Assembly (NCBI GenBank): GCA_017617545.1
Contig: JAFZVZ010000044.1
Coordinates: forward strand, 124,001-188,000
DNA from: Lachnospiraceae bacterium
Lineage (GTDB): Bacteria > Bacillota > Clostridia > Lachnospirales > Lachnospiraceae
Direction: 5' to 3'
Length of the DNA stretch: 64,000 nt
Positions 1 to 9,006 of this stretch are shown piece by piece; the first letter of the stretch is position 1; each line of letters starts with the position of its first letter. The notes under the pieces were generated by a model, which saw only the letters and a program-made list of their open reading frames with translations, was not told the origin of the DNA and ran no database searches. Both the position numbers and the translations under genes were made by a program.

Positions 1-51
1 GAGTTCACGGAAGCTTTGTTCGAACCGGTAGGGGAGGACGCGGAACAGTAA
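1..51 (+). CDS. C-terminal end of an unidentified protein (partial)
   Basis: The first 48 bases read in frame 1 as 16 codons ending in a TAA stop, giving the tail EFTEALFEPVGEDAEQ. The rest of the gene lies before the window. The acidic tail is not diagnostic. It ends about 40 bases before the next gene, whose own ribosome binding site and a small hairpin (61-78) fill the gap, so the two could be co-transcribed. That this is a real gene end is inferred from the open frame and the correctly placed stop. Confidence 0.45.
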   Translation, partial: EFTEALFEPVGEDAEQ

Positions 52-92
52 GTGTGAGGTGCGGAAACGATTTTCCGCAGAGGGGGGAAACA

Positions 93-2705
93 ATGAAAAA
101 AGTCTTTTTGCTGCTTGTGGCAGTATGTCTTGTGCTACTGCCGGTCGGTTGCTCGAAAAAGCCTGACAATTCCGGGGACAACAAGACGGAGGACGTGACC
201 GTGACACCCACGGAGGCTCCTACGAACGTGCCGGAGAAAACGCCGACTCCGACGGAGACGGGACCGGACAACCGGATCACGTTGACGCTGTCTCAGATTC
301 TCGACAAGAGCAACGGCGGGAATGTGATCATGTATGTGCTGGAAGGAACGCCGGAGGAGACGACGCAGGTAGCTTCCGTTCTCGCGTTTAAGGACGGCAA
401 GGTCACCGTGTACAACAGCGATACGGTGACGGAGGCACTCCCTGCGAATCTGCTTGCGGGCGCGGAGACATTTTCCGATGAGGAGCTTTTGAGCCGGCTG
501 GACGAGGCATACCAAAAGCGTGTGAGTTTTGCGATCGGGGAGATCGTAAAGAAGAACGAGGAAGCGGCGGCACTGTACGCCCTGTCGCTGACCGGAAGCG
601 AAGCGGGTGAGTGGACAGGACGCGATTATTTTTCGACATGTAAGGACTGGTATGTATGCGTGGACGCGCCGGCCGCGTACGAATATTACACGTTTGTGTA
701 CACGGATGCGTCGGGCAAGAATCTTCTCCAGGAGAAGCTGATCGTGCCTCAGGTCTGGGGGACGGACGAGCTGATCACGAGAAACGGGGAGATCATGGCA
801 GGGCAGTCGATCGTGTTTGACTACAAAAAGGCAGAGGCGCCCGCGATCCCCGGATATGATTCCGATACATTGGCGGCGGCTGACGCCGAGATGTGGCTCA
901 ACGAGTATAAAAATGTGATCGTCAGCATCCGCGAGGACGAAAGCGCTTCGGCGCAGGGCAACGTGCAGGTTGCTCTCAGGGATGCCCTGACGATCGACGC
1001 GAAAAAGCCTCTGTACGGAAAGATCGCCAACCGGGATTACATCGGGTATGCGACGGAGAACGGCGGTTCGGTGATCCTTCTTTGCGAGCCGGACACGGCT
1101 TCCGCAGCAGACACCGCGGAGACGATACAGGGGAAGGCTTCCTATATTGTGAACCCGGATTACACGAAGGAGGCGCAGCTCCGCTATGACATCAACCGGA
1201 GCCTTCTTTCTTCCGCGGAGCCGTTCTGGGAGAAGGAGAGCGTCAAGACGTATCTGAAGGATTATGTCACCAAGGAGCTGGCATATCGGTTTATTGAGAA
1301 CAAGCGCACGGATCTCGGATGCTATGTGCTTGAGTGCCTCGGCTTTGCCGATGAGGCGGAGCAGGTACGCGCAGAGAAGGACAACGAGCCGGAGGAGAGA
1401 GATCTGGGCGGTATGACGCTTGTCCTCGGCAACTGGTGGGATGACGGATCCATCGAGCCGTTCTCGGAATCGGACAAGATCATATACGACTATCAGCAAG
1501 AGGTAATGAGGAAGAATAACTTCTCCGTCGTCAAGAAATGCGACTACACCTGGGGTGACCAGGCGGAATCCTGTATTCTGTCCATTGTCTCGGACGAGCC
1601 GCTGGCCGATATCCTGATGTTCGACTACCGGTTCATTGGATCGTTCATGAATGCCGAAAAACCGATGTTTGCCGACCTCTCAAAACTCACGGAGTTTGAT
1701 TTTTCGGACGAAAAATGGAACAAGCAGGTCACGGAGTGCATGACGATCGGCAACAGCATCTACGGTTTTTCCCTTACGAAGGATCCGACGACGGGCGTGT
1801 ACTGGAACAAGGATCTTGTGGAGATGCTGCTCGGACCCGGCAAGGGAGATTGTCTGTACGACTGGCAGGCGAGCGGAGAATGGACGTGGGATAAGTTCAA
1901 GGAGTTCGCAAAGGAGTGTACGGTTGACCGGGACTTCGACGGTATGACGGATATCTACGGACTTACCGCATTTCAGGCGTACTTCTTTGAGATGGCGATC
2001 ATATCCAACGGTCATCAGTTTGTGACAAAGGGTGACAGAGGGCTCTATTCCAACCATACAAACAGCAAGGATATCATCGACGACTGCAACTGGGCCTACA
2101 GCTTTTACACGGAGTGTCTGGCGACGAGCAGCGCATCGCATACAAACTGGGATTACTTCCTGGATGAGTTTATGAACCAAAAGGCGGTAATGCTTGTCTA
2201 TGATTCCTACTACGCGGAGCAGCTGATGTACAACATGCAGGCACTGGAAAATGAGCATCAGCCCGGCGGCTTCAATTTCGGCTTTGTGTGTTTCCCGAAG
2301 GGACCGAAGGCAAGCGGTTACAGTACCTGTGTCCGTGACAACATTCAGGTGATCCCGAACTGTACCGACACCATGGAGAGGCTCTCGGATATCGCGTATG
2401 CCTTCAATGTATATACCGATACGCCGGAGGAGCTCGAGGACGAGAAGGATTACTGGAAGGCACCGTACTACAATTATCTCGATACCCGCGCGGTGGATGA
2501 GACGCTTGATCTGATGCTGAACAAAAACAACAGGGTCATGCCGTATGCGTATATCGTGCCCAATCTGTGGGACAATAACAACGGACTGCTGCTGAGCGGA
2601 TATATGTATTCGGCCGACGGAAGCATCACGCCACAGGTCGGACTGGAAGCACAGAATTTTTATGTGCAGCAGGAAGTGGATGCGTTTAACGAGACGTTGA
2701 AGTGA
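93..2705 (+). CDS. Extracellular solute-binding-like lipoprotein, 870 aa
   Basis: The protein starts with a lipoprotein signal peptide (MKKVFLLLVAVCLVLLPVGC) whose lipobox Cys should be acylated and anchored outside the membrane. A Thr/Pro-rich stalk follows (about residues 25-60). The second half, from about residue 440, resembles the family 1 solute-binding proteins of carbohydrate ABC transporters, with features such as GVYWNKDLVEML and EWTWDKFKEFAK. The first 400 residues are not recognised. At 870 aa it is about twice the usual size, suggesting an extra N-terminal domain. The start at 93 is chosen because AGGGGGGAAA precedes it and the signal peptide begins there. No ABC permease or ATPase gene is adjacent, so the substrate is unknown. 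A terminator follows directly. Confidence 0.75.
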   Translation: MKKVFLLLVAVCLVLLPVGCSKKPDNSGDNKTEDVTVTPTEAPTNVPEKTPTPTETGPDNRITLTLSQILDKSNGGNVIMYVLEGTPEETTQVASVLAFKDGKVTVYNSDTVTEALPANLLAGAETFSDEELLSRLDEAYQKRVSFAIGEIVKKNEEAAALYALSLTGSEAGEWTGRDYFSTCKDWYVCVDAPAAYEYYTFVYTDASGKNLLQEKLIVPQVWGTDELITRNGEIMAGQSIVFDYKKAEAPAIPGYDSDTLAAADAEMWLNEYKNVIVSIREDESASAQGNVQVALRDALTIDAKKPLYGKIANRDYIGYATENGGSVILLCEPDTASAADTAETIQGKASYIVNPDYTKEAQLRYDINRSLLSSAEPFWEKESVKTYLKDYVTKELAYRFIENKRTDLGCYVLECLGFADEAEQVRAEKDNEPEERDLGGMTLVLGNWWDDGSIEPFSESDKIIYDYQQEVMRKNNFSVVKKCDYTWGDQAESCILSIVSDEPLADILMFDYRFIGSFMNAEKPMFADLSKLTEFDFSDEKWNKQVTECMTIGNSIYGFSLTKDPTTGVYWNKDLVEMLLGPGKGDCLYDWQASGEWTWDKFKEFAKECTVDRDFDGMTDIYGLTAFQAYFFEMAIISNGHQFVTKGDRGLYSNHTNSKDIIDDCNWAYSFYTECLATSSASHTNWDYFLDEFMNQKAVMLVYDSYYAEQLMYNMQALENEHQPGGFNFGFVCFPKGPKASGYSTCVRDNIQVIPNCTDTMERLSDIAYAFNVYTDTPEELEDEKDYWKAPYYNYLDTRAVDETLDLMLNKNNRVMPYAYIVPNLWDNNNGLLLSGYMYSADGSITPQVGLEAQNFYVQQEVDAFNETLK

Positions 2706-2740
2706 CGCTCACTGACATTGAAATGACGATCATTCGGAAC

Positions 2741-2777
2741 GGACCGGGGAACGAAGCGTTCTCCGGTCCGCTTTTTA
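2741..2777 (+). terminator. Intrinsic terminator after the solute-binding lipoprotein
   Basis: A 12-bp stem (GGACCGGGGAAC at 2741-2752 with GTTCTCCGGTCC at 2758-2769, one G-T pair) with a 5-base loop is followed by CTTTTTATG. Confidence 0.85.
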
Positions 2778-3090
2778 TGTTGCCTCGTCGATGCAGAGGA
2801 GTTTTTCGGAAAATTCTATTTAATTTAATTGGTTTTCTCAAATTATTTTTTTATTATCCTTTATTATCGGCAGAAGTACCAAAAAACGTACTTGCGATAT
2901 GGCATTATGACATTGCCGGGAGGGAAAATGCTTTTTTACCCACCCTCCGCGTAGAAAATGATCCCGGTTCTTTGGTCGGTATGCGAATGGATTTTCCGGC
3001 CGTCATCGGTTATCATGGTTGCAGCGGGAGAGAGGACCCGGAAGGGTGTCAATGCGGCGGAACTTTTTTCGGTTTCTTTGATTTTTGGCA
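2778..3090. other. AT-rich intergenic region before recA
   Basis: About 310 bases without a convincing gene. The first half is unusually AT-rich. There is a short inverted repeat (AAGTAC at 2875 with GTACTT at 2889). The open frames crossing it lack ribosome binding sites and family resemblance. Nothing else is recognised. Confidence 0.5.
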
Positions 3091-3119
3091 TTGACAACAG
3101 CGAAAAAAAAGTATAGTAT
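3091..3119 (+). promoter_or_regulatory. recA promoter
   Basis: A consensus -35 TTGACA (3091-3096) is followed at 17 bp by TAGTAT (3114-3119); an alternative -10, TATAGT, starts at 3112 with 15-bp spacing. The LexA box lies just downstream, over the likely transcription start. Confidence 0.8.
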
Positions 3120-3126
3120 ACAAACA

Positions 3127-3138
3127 GAACAAATGTTC
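3127..3138. promoter_or_regulatory. LexA (SOS) operator of recA
   Basis: GAACAAATGTTC matches the Gram-positive LexA box GAAC-N4-GTTC in all eight fixed positions. It sits 8-19 bases after the -10, where bound LexA would block RNA polymerase. This is established for recA in Bacillus and clostridia; here it is inferred from the match. Confidence 0.9.
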
Positions 3139-3156
3139 GGAAAGGCGGATATCGGG

Positions 3157-4179
3157 ATGGCAACGGATGAGAAGTTGAAAGCGTTGGAAGCAGCAATCTC
3201 CAAGTTGGAGAAGAGTTACGGCAAGGGAGCGATCATGAAGCTCGGAGAGCCCAGTGCGGCAATGAGCATTGAGGCGGTTCCGACAGGATCGCTGAGCTTG
3301 GATATCGCGCTCGGGATCGGCGGTTTCCCCAAGGGACGTGTGATCGAGATCTACGGACCGGAATCGAGTGGTAAGACGACGGTAGCGCTCCACGCTGTTG
3401 CGGAAGTACAGAAGCGCGGCGGTATTGCCGGTTTCATCGACGCGGAGCACGCGCTCGATCCGACGTACGCGGCTGCCATCGGTGTGGATGTGGACAACCT
3501 TTACATTTCGCAGCCCGATGACGGAGAGCAGGCGCTCGAGATCACCGAGACGCTCGTTCGTTCCGGCGCTGTAGATATTGTGATCGTGGACTCTGTAGCT
3601 GCATTGGTCCCGAAGGCGGAGATCGAGGGCGAGATGGGTGATTCCCATGTCGGTCTTCAGGCGCGTCTCATGTCGCAGGCGCTTCGCAAGCTGACGTCCG
3701 TGATCAGCAAGACGAACTGTATTGTGATCTTCATCAACCAGCTCCGTGAGAAGGTCGGCGTGATGTTCGGCAATCCCGAGACCACGACCGGCGGACGCGC
3801 GCTCAAGTTCTATTCGTCCGTGCGTCTTGACGTGCGCCGCATCGAGACGATCAAGTCCGGCGGTGAGGCGATCGGTAACCGTACCCGCGTGAAGGTTGTC
3901 AAGAATAAGGTTTCGCCGCCGTTCAAGGAGGCGGAGTTTGATATCATGTTCGGCGAGGGTATCTCCAAGGAAGGAGATATTCTGGATCTCGCATGCTCGT
4001 GCGATGTCGTCGCGAAGAGCGGCGCGTGGTTTGCTTACCTCGGCGAGAAGATCGGCCAGGGCCGTGAGAATGCGAAGCTGTATCTCCGCGAGCATCCGGA
4101 CGTGATGCAGGAGATCGAGGCCAAGGTCCGTGACAAGTATCTTGCCAAGGTGAAGGGCGCGGATACCGAGGAGGAGTGA
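3157..4179 (+). CDS. recA: Recombinase A
   Basis: RecA polymerises on single-stranded DNA, drives strand exchange in recombination and triggers LexA self-cleavage in the SOS response. The 340-aa length is typical. The Walker A motif GPESSGKTT (Lys73) and the core elements [28 protein letters not shown] and [14 protein letters not shown] are all present. The upstream in-frame ATGs at 3085 and 3133 are rejected: the first lies before the promoter and the second inside the LexA box. The ATG at 3157 follows GGAAAGGCGG and opens with the usual [11 protein letters not shown]. recX follows 53 bases later, the common order. Confidence 0.98.
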   Translation: MATDEKLKALEAAISKLEKSYGKGAIMKLGEPSAAMSIEAVPTGSLSLDIALGIGGFPKGRVIEIYGPESSGKTTVALHAVAEVQKRGGIAGFIDAEHALDPTYAAAIGVDVDNLYISQPDDGEQALEITETLVRSGAVDIVIVDSVAALVPKAEIEGEMGDSHVGLQARLMSQALRKLTSVISKTNCIVIFINQLREKVGVMFGNPETTTGGRALKFYSSVRLDVRRIETIKSGGEAIGNRTRVKVVKNKVSPPFKEAEFDIMFGEGISKEGDILDLACSCDVVAKSGAWFAYLGEKIGQGRENAKLYLREHPDVMQEIEAKVRDKYLAKVKGADTEEE

Positions 4180-4232
4180 TATCCCGGTGACGTGAAAGTA
4201 TATACCGTGATTACAGGAGATGAATTACCGAT

Positions 4233-4922
4233 ATGCTGATCACCGATCTGATACCCAAGGGCAAGCGTCAGTCGATCGTATGCCTGGACGGGACGCCGGC
4301 AGGGTTCCTGGACAACAGGGACATATCCGCTTACCGGCTGGAGGCCGGCGGGGAAGTGAACGAGGTCACGTGGGCGAAGATCGTCGAGGAGACGATACTG
4401 CCTCGAGGCAAGCGTAAGGCGCTGGAACTGCTTCAGCTTCAGGACCGCACGACGAAGGAGCTGCATGACAAGCTTGTTTCCGGGGATTACACGGAGGAAC
4501 AGACGCGGGAGATCATCGCGTATGTTGCGTCCTTCCGTTATATCGACGAGCGGAGATACGCGGTGAACTGGTTCCGTTCGCATGCGAAGAACAAAAGCTT
4601 CCGCGAGATGCAGCAGACACTTTTGATGCGCGGCGTGGAGCAGGAGACCATCACGGCTGCATACGAGCAGTTCTGCAGCGAATTTTCCAACGAGAACGGA
4701 AGCGGAGAGGCTGCGGATCCTTCCGGTGAGGACGCATCCGGAGACACTGCGGAGGTGCTGGCGGTTCGCAGGTTTGTCAGCCGAAGGGTGAAGGGCACCG
4801 AGATGACTGCGGATGAGCGTAGGAAGGTGTACGCGGGACTGGCGCGCAAGGGCTTTTCCCAGGACGCGATCCGAAAGGTGCTTTCAGGGTACCAAACGGT
4901 CGGTCCCGAGGATTCGGAATAG
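4233..4922 (+). CDS. recX: RecX, regulator of RecA
   Basis: RecX binds RecA filaments and limits their growth. The 229-aa protein has the RecX helical repeats: ALELLQLQDRTTKELHDKL is the first three-helix module, YIDERRYAVNWFRS the second, and KVYAGLARKGFSQDAIRKVL the third at the C-terminus. The N-terminal 65 residues form an extra lead region common in clostridial RecX. An acidic Ser/Gly-rich insertion lies at about 150-170. The AGGAG site ends about 13 bases before the ATG, longer than usual. It probably shares the SOS-controlled recA transcript, and a terminator follows. Confidence 0.9.
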   Translation: MLITDLIPKGKRQSIVCLDGTPAGFLDNRDISAYRLEAGGEVNEVTWAKIVEETILPRGKRKALELLQLQDRTTKELHDKLVSGDYTEEQTREIIAYVASFRYIDERRYAVNWFRSHAKNKSFREMQQTLLMRGVEQETITAAYEQFCSEFSNENGSGEAADPSGEDASGDTAEVLAVRRFVSRRVKGTEMTADERRKVYAGLARKGFSQDAIRKVLSGYQTVGPEDSE

Positions 4923-4962
4923 CGTTTTTAACAGTATTTGAACAGCGATTTTACGTCAATAT

Positions 4963-4999
4963 GTCCGTTTCGACGAAAAGGTCGAAACGGGCATTTTTT
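4963..4999 (+). terminator. Intrinsic terminator after recX
   Basis: GTCCGTTTCGAC (4963-4974) pairs with GTCGAAACGGGC (4981-4992) around a 6-base loop, followed by ATTTTTTA. Confidence 0.9.
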
Positions 5000-5002
5000 A
5001 TG

Positions 5003-5031
5003 TTGCTTTTTACAGGCGTTTTCGCTATAAT
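5003..5031 (+). promoter_or_regulatory. Promoter of the carboxyltransferase/Na+ pump operon
   Basis: TTGCTT (5003-5008), 17-bp spacer, TATAAT (5026-5031). It lies right after the recX terminator and about 135 bases before the first gene, leaving a long leader with no structure I recognise. Confidence 0.75.
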
Positions 5032-5170
5032 GCTACTCGGTGGATTTTGGTTTATCACCATACCAAAGATACCTGTGCAACGGGTCGGAAGACCGGTCTG
5101 AGCGACGTATTCGGATCGTTTCCGACAGGTACCGGAACACAGTTATGATTATATTAACGGAGGGCTGAAC

Positions 5171-6622
5171 ATGAGTAGTACAGCGAAACTGTCCGCACGG
5201 GAACGCATTGAGACCCTGCTGGACAACAACAGTTTTGTTGAGATCGGTGCGCTTGTGACGAAGCGAAGCACGGATTTCAATATGCAGCAGGCAGATGCTC
5301 CGGGCGACGGCGTCATCACCGGCTACGGCGTGGTTGATGATCGTCTCGTGTATGTGTACAGCCAGGATGCCGCGGTTCTGGGCGGCACGCTGGGCGAGAT
5401 GCATGCGAAGAAGATTGCCAATCTGTATCGTCTCGCAATGAAGACCGGTGCTCCGGTTGTGGGCCTGGTTGATTGCGCAGGTATGCGTCTTCAGGAGGCT
5501 TCCGATGCGCTGACCGGGTTCGGTCGCTTGTACAAGGCGCAGACGATGGCTTCCGGTCTGGTTCCGCAGATCACGGCCGTTTTCGGCAACTGCGGCGGCG
5601 GACTTGCCGTTCTTGCGGCAATGAGCGATTTTACGGTGATGGAGAAGAACGACGCGAAGCTGTTCGTCAATGCTCCGAACACCATCGCGGGCAACAACGA
5701 GGGCAAATGTGACACGGCTTCGGCAGCTTTTATGGCAGAGTCCGGCATGGTAGACGCTGTCGGCGAGTCCGAGGAGGATGTCCTTGCAAAGGTACGCGCG
5801 CTGATCGCGGTACTGCCTTCCAACAATGAGGATGACGCGCTTGAGGAGTGCACGGATGACCTCAACCGCGCGATGAACGGATTTGCCGCTGAATGCGCAG
5901 ACCCTGCGGTTGCGCTCGGCGACCTTTCCGATAACGGTCTTTTCGTGGAGATCAAGGCTGCTTACGCGCCTGAGATGGTCACCGGTTTCGTTCGTCTCAA
6001 CGGAGCGACGATCGGTGTCGTTGCCAACCGCACGGCGAAGTTCAACGCGGAAGGCAAGAAGGAGAGCTCCTTTGATGCTGTCCTCACCACGAAGGGATGC
6101 TACAAGGCAGAGAGTTTTGTAAAATTCTGTGACGCATTCGGCATTCCGGTTCTGACCTTTACCAATGTGACCGGCTATGCGAACGGCGCTTCCGAGACGA
6201 AGGGCATTGCGATCGCAGCAGCCAAGCTTTCGTACGCATTTGCCAACGCGACGGTTCCGAAGGTGAACGTTGTTGTCGGCAAGGCTTACGGCAGCGCTTA
6301 CATCACCATGAACTCCAAGTCGCTCGGCGCAGACCTTGAGTTTGCCGTTGAGGGTTCGGAGATCGGTACGATGGACGCTACGCTCGCTGCACAGATCGTT
6401 TACGCGGATGAGCTTGCGGCAGCTTCCGACAAGGATGCGGCTCTGAAGGCTAAGGCAGCAGAGTATCAGGCTGCTTACAACAGCTGCGAGAACGCTGCTA
6501 AGCGCGGTTATGTAGATGCGATCATCGACGCAGACTCCATGCGCGCTCAGATCGTATACGCGTTTGAGATGCTCTGCACGAAGAAGGAACTTCGTCCGTC
6601 GAAGAAACACGGCACGGTGTAA
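5171..6622 (+). CDS. Acyl-CoA carboxyltransferase subunit (MmdA/PccB type)
   Basis: The 483-aa protein belongs to the carboxyltransferase family of propionyl-CoA carboxylase beta and methylmalonyl-CoA decarboxylase alpha, which moves CO2 between an acyl-CoA and a carrier-bound biotin. Family marks include SARERIETLLDNNSFVEIGALV at the start, an N-terminal crotonase-like half with GFGRLYKAQ and GNCGGGLAV, and a C-terminal half with TFTNVTGYANG, GKAYGSAYI and EIGTMDATLAAQI. It is slightly short, and the start looks trimmed compared with PccB. The ribosome binding site CGGAGGGC precedes the ATG. It is first in a five-gene operon with the gamma, biotin-carrier and beta pump subunits. Propionyl/methylmalonyl-CoA is the likely substrate by family; this is inference. 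Confidence 0.88.
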   Translation: MSSTAKLSARERIETLLDNNSFVEIGALVTKRSTDFNMQQADAPGDGVITGYGVVDDRLVYVYSQDAAVLGGTLGEMHAKKIANLYRLAMKTGAPVVGLVDCAGMRLQEASDALTGFGRLYKAQTMASGLVPQITAVFGNCGGGLAVLAAMSDFTVMEKNDAKLFVNAPNTIAGNNEGKCDTASAAFMAESGMVDAVGESEEDVLAKVRALIAVLPSNNEDDALEECTDDLNRAMNGFAAECADPAVALGDLSDNGLFVEIKAAYAPEMVTGFVRLNGATIGVVANRTAKFNAEGKKESSFDAVLTTKGCYKAESFVKFCDAFGIPVLTFTNVTGYANGASETKGIAIAAAKLSYAFANATVPKVNVVVGKAYGSAYITMNSKSLGADLEFAVEGSEIGTMDATLAAQIVYADELAAASDKDAALKAKAAEYQAAYNSCENAAKRGYVDAIIDADSMRAQIVYAFEMLCTKKELRPSKKHGTV

Positions 6623-6637
6623 TCGAAGGAGGCATCT

Positions 6638-6985
6638 ATGAACGGATTACTTTTCGCAGTTGCGTCCGAAACGATCGTCAAGGCGCTGGAGAACACGGTC
6701 ATGGGTATCAGCATCGTGTTCCTTATGCTCCTGCTGATCTCGTTCATCATCAGCCTTCTGAAGCTGGTCAACAAGATCGGCACGAAGAAGACGCCGGAGA
6801 AAGCACCGGCTGCTCCTGCGGTTGATACGACCGAGGCTGAGGAAACGGACGATACCGAACTTGTTGCGGTCATTACCGCGGCAATCTATGCGTATGAGCA
6901 GACGATGGGCAACGATGTGCCGGCAGACGGGCTGGTAGTTCGCTCCATCCGCAAGGTCAATAAATCTAAATGGCAGAATGCCTGA
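6638..6985 (+). CDS. OadG-family small membrane subunit of a Na+-pumping decarboxylase
   Basis: The 115-aa protein has one N-terminal membrane helix (about residues 18-42), a charged Ala/Pro-rich linker, and a short cytoplasmic tail ending SIRKVNKSKWQNA. This is the architecture of oxaloacetate decarboxylase gamma, which holds the complex together at the membrane. The start at 6638 follows AAGGAGG by 7 bases. Its position between a carboxyltransferase and a biotin carrier supports the call. Confidence 0.85.
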   Translation: MNGLLFAVASETIVKALENTVMGISIVFLMLLLISFIISLLKLVNKIGTKKTPEKAPAAPAVDTTEAEETDDTELVAVITAAIYAYEQTMGNDVPADGLVVRSIRKVNKSKWQNA

Positions 6986-6999
6986 ATCAGGAGGACATC

Positions 7000-7362
7000 A
7001 TGAAAAACTATACAATCACGGTTAACGGCAATGTTTATGAAGTAAGCGTAGAAGAGAGCGGCGCTGAGGGCGCTCCGGTTGCTGCGGCACCGAAGGCGGC
7101 AGCTCCGAAGGCAGCTCCCAAGAAGGCGGCTCCGGCCGGTGCACAGGGCAGCGTTAAGATCGAAGCTCCCATGATCGGCAAGATCCTGAAGATCGTTGCC
7201 AATGCGGGCGCAACGGTTAAGAAGGGCGATGTCCTCGTAGTTCTTGAGGCTATGAAGATGGAAAATGATATCGTTGCTCCTCAGGACGGTACCGTAGCGA
7301 GCATCAATGTTACCGTCGGACAGAGCGTTGAACCCGGTGAAGTGCTTGCAACAATGAACTGA
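7000..7362 (+). CDS. Biotin carboxyl carrier protein
   Basis: This 120-aa protein carries biotin between the carboxyltransferases and the membrane beta subunit. The C-terminal 70 residues are a biotinyl domain with the attachment motif EAMKMEND (Lys86). A flexible Ala/Pro/Lys linker (about residues 25-48) gives the swinging arm. The start at 7000 is chosen over an in-frame upstream ATG because AGGAGGA lies just before it and MKNYTITVNGNVYEV is the usual beginning. It is the only biotin domain in the operon, so both carboxyltransferases must use it. Confidence 0.95.
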   Translation: MKNYTITVNGNVYEVSVEESGAEGAPVAAAPKAAAPKAAPKKAAPAGAQGSVKIEAPMIGKILKIVANAGATVKKGDVLVVLEAMKMENDIVAPQDGTVASINVTVGQSVEPGEVLATMN

Positions 7363-7440
7363 TGAAGTCTGATGCGTCAGTCGCGTGACTGACAATTGAC
7401 AGAATTGTTACAATGAACGAATATCGGGAGGATAACGTAT

Positions 7441-8937
7441 ATGCAGTACATACTGGATACATTGGGAAACCTGGCGAAATCCACGGCGTTTGCATCCCTT
7501 ACGTGGGGCAACCTGCTGATGATCTGTGTCGCCTTGTTTTTCATGTATTTGGCGATTGCCAAGGATTATGAACCGCTTCTGCTGGTTCCGATCTCCTTCG
7601 GTATGCTTCTCGTAAATATGTATCCTTCGATCATGGCGGCTCCGGTCGACCATGTGTATACATTTTACGATAAGAACGACGCGATGATCGCTTGCGTCAA
7701 GAACGAAGAGGTCGAGTTTTTCCAGACGGAAAACGGTGTGACAAAATATGTCTTCGATGTAGGTGCCTACAACGATGACCAGGGGACGACGGAAGGTCTT
7801 CAGAGACTTGCTTCCTTCACCTCCATGACAGACCTTTACAAGTACTATGATGCTTCGAGTAAGACGGAGGATGAGCTTCGTCTCGGAACTTACTATGTGA
7901 TCTATGTTGACAGCAAAACCGGTACGGAACTGTTGTTCTACACGAAGACGCAGGGTGAATGCAGCAACTATGAGTGCACGGGAAGCACCCGGATGGAGGA
8001 TACCAAGCAGGCAGGCGGTCTGTTGTACTACTTCTTCCAGCTGGATGAGTGGGCGATCCTGCCGTGTCTGATCTTCATGGGCGTCGGCGCGATGACAGAC
8101 TTCGGACCGTTGATCGCAAACCCGAAGAGCTTCCTGCTCGGTGCTGCCGCACAGATGGGTATTTTCTGTGCATACCTGATGGCGATCTTCATGGGCTTCA
8201 ACGATAAGGCGGCTGCCGCAATCTCCATCATCGGCGGTGCGGACGGTCCTACCTCGATCTTCCTGGCCGGAAAGCTCGGTCAGACGGAATACATGGGTGC
8301 GATCGCGGTTGCGGCATACTCCTACATGTCGCTCGTTCCTATCATCCAGCCTCCGATCATGAAGCTTCTCACCACAGAGAAGGAGCGCAAGATCAAGATG
8401 GCACAGCTTCGTCCGGTTTCCAAACTGGAGAAGATCCTGTTCCCCATCATCGTTACGATCGTTGTTGTGGCGCTTCTTCCGGATACGGCTCCGCTGGTAG
8501 GCTGCCTGATGCTCGGTAACATTTTCCGCGAGTCCGGTGTTGTCCGTCAGCTGCAGGAGACGGCTTCGAACGCAATGATGTACATCGTTGTCATCATCCT
8601 CGGTACTTCCGTAGGTGCTACGACGAGTGCGGAGGCGTTCCTGAAGCTTGATACGCTGAAGATCGTCGCGCTCGGTCTGATCGCATTTGCGGTCGGTACG
8701 GCTGCGGGCGTTCTCTTCGGAAAGATTATGTGCAAGGCTACGCACGGAAAGATCAATCCTTTGATCGGTTCCGCGGGCGTGTCCGCTGTTCCCATGGCTG
8801 CGCGTGTTTCGCAGAAGGTCGGTGCGGAGGCTGATCCTTCCAACTTCCTTCTCATGCATGCGATGGGCCCGAACGTTGCAGGTGTTATCGGTACCGCGGT
8901 TGCGGCCGGTGTATTCATGGCAGTGTTCGGAGTATAA
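7441..8937 (+). CDS. Na+-translocating decarboxylase beta subunit (OadB family) with an extra domain
   Basis: The beta subunit decarboxylates carboxybiotin and uses the energy to export Na+. The family core is clear from about residue 200 onward: LIFMGVGAMTDFGPLIANP, the Na+-site motif IGGADGPTSIF (Asp268), and the C-terminal NVAGVIGTAVAAG. The protein is 498 aa, longer than the usual 370-430 aa. The excess is a hydrophilic segment of about 115 residues (about 65-185) between the first helices and the core, with no family I recognise and a likely position on one membrane face. The ribosome binding site GGGAGG lies 8 bases before the ATG. Confidence 0.92.
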   Translation: MQYILDTLGNLAKSTAFASLTWGNLLMICVALFFMYLAIAKDYEPLLLVPISFGMLLVNMYPSIMAAPVDHVYTFYDKNDAMIACVKNEEVEFFQTENGVTKYVFDVGAYNDDQGTTEGLQRLASFTSMTDLYKYYDASSKTEDELRLGTYYVIYVDSKTGTELLFYTKTQGECSNYECTGSTRMEDTKQAGGLLYYFFQLDEWAILPCLIFMGVGAMTDFGPLIANPKSFLLGAAAQMGIFCAYLMAIFMGFNDKAAAAISIIGGADGPTSIFLAGKLGQTEYMGAIAVAAYSYMSLVPIIQPPIMKLLTTEKERKIKMAQLRPVSKLEKILFPIIVTIVVVALLPDTAPLVGCLMLGNIFRESGVVRQLQETASNAMMYIVVIILGTSVGATTSAEAFLKLDTLKIVALGLIAFAVGTAAGVLFGKIMCKATHGKINPLIGSAGVSAVPMAARVSQKVGAEADPSNFLLMHAMGPNVAGVIGTAVAAGVFMAVFGV

Positions 8938-9006
8938 CGCAGAGGATGCGGGTATTTTTCGTATAATACATGACGCGTCCCTGCGGACGCGATTAAGGAG
9001 AAATCT

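Noticed and set aside
135-1499. Long open frame on the - strand (454 codons) inside the solute-binding lipoprotein gene
   Set aside because: Arg/Leu-rich antisense shadow with no ribosome binding site; such frames are common opposite GC-biased codons.
2702-3094. 130-codon + strand frame between the lipoprotein and recA
   Set aside because: It starts within the previous stop, runs through the terminator, has no ribosome binding site and no family resemblance.
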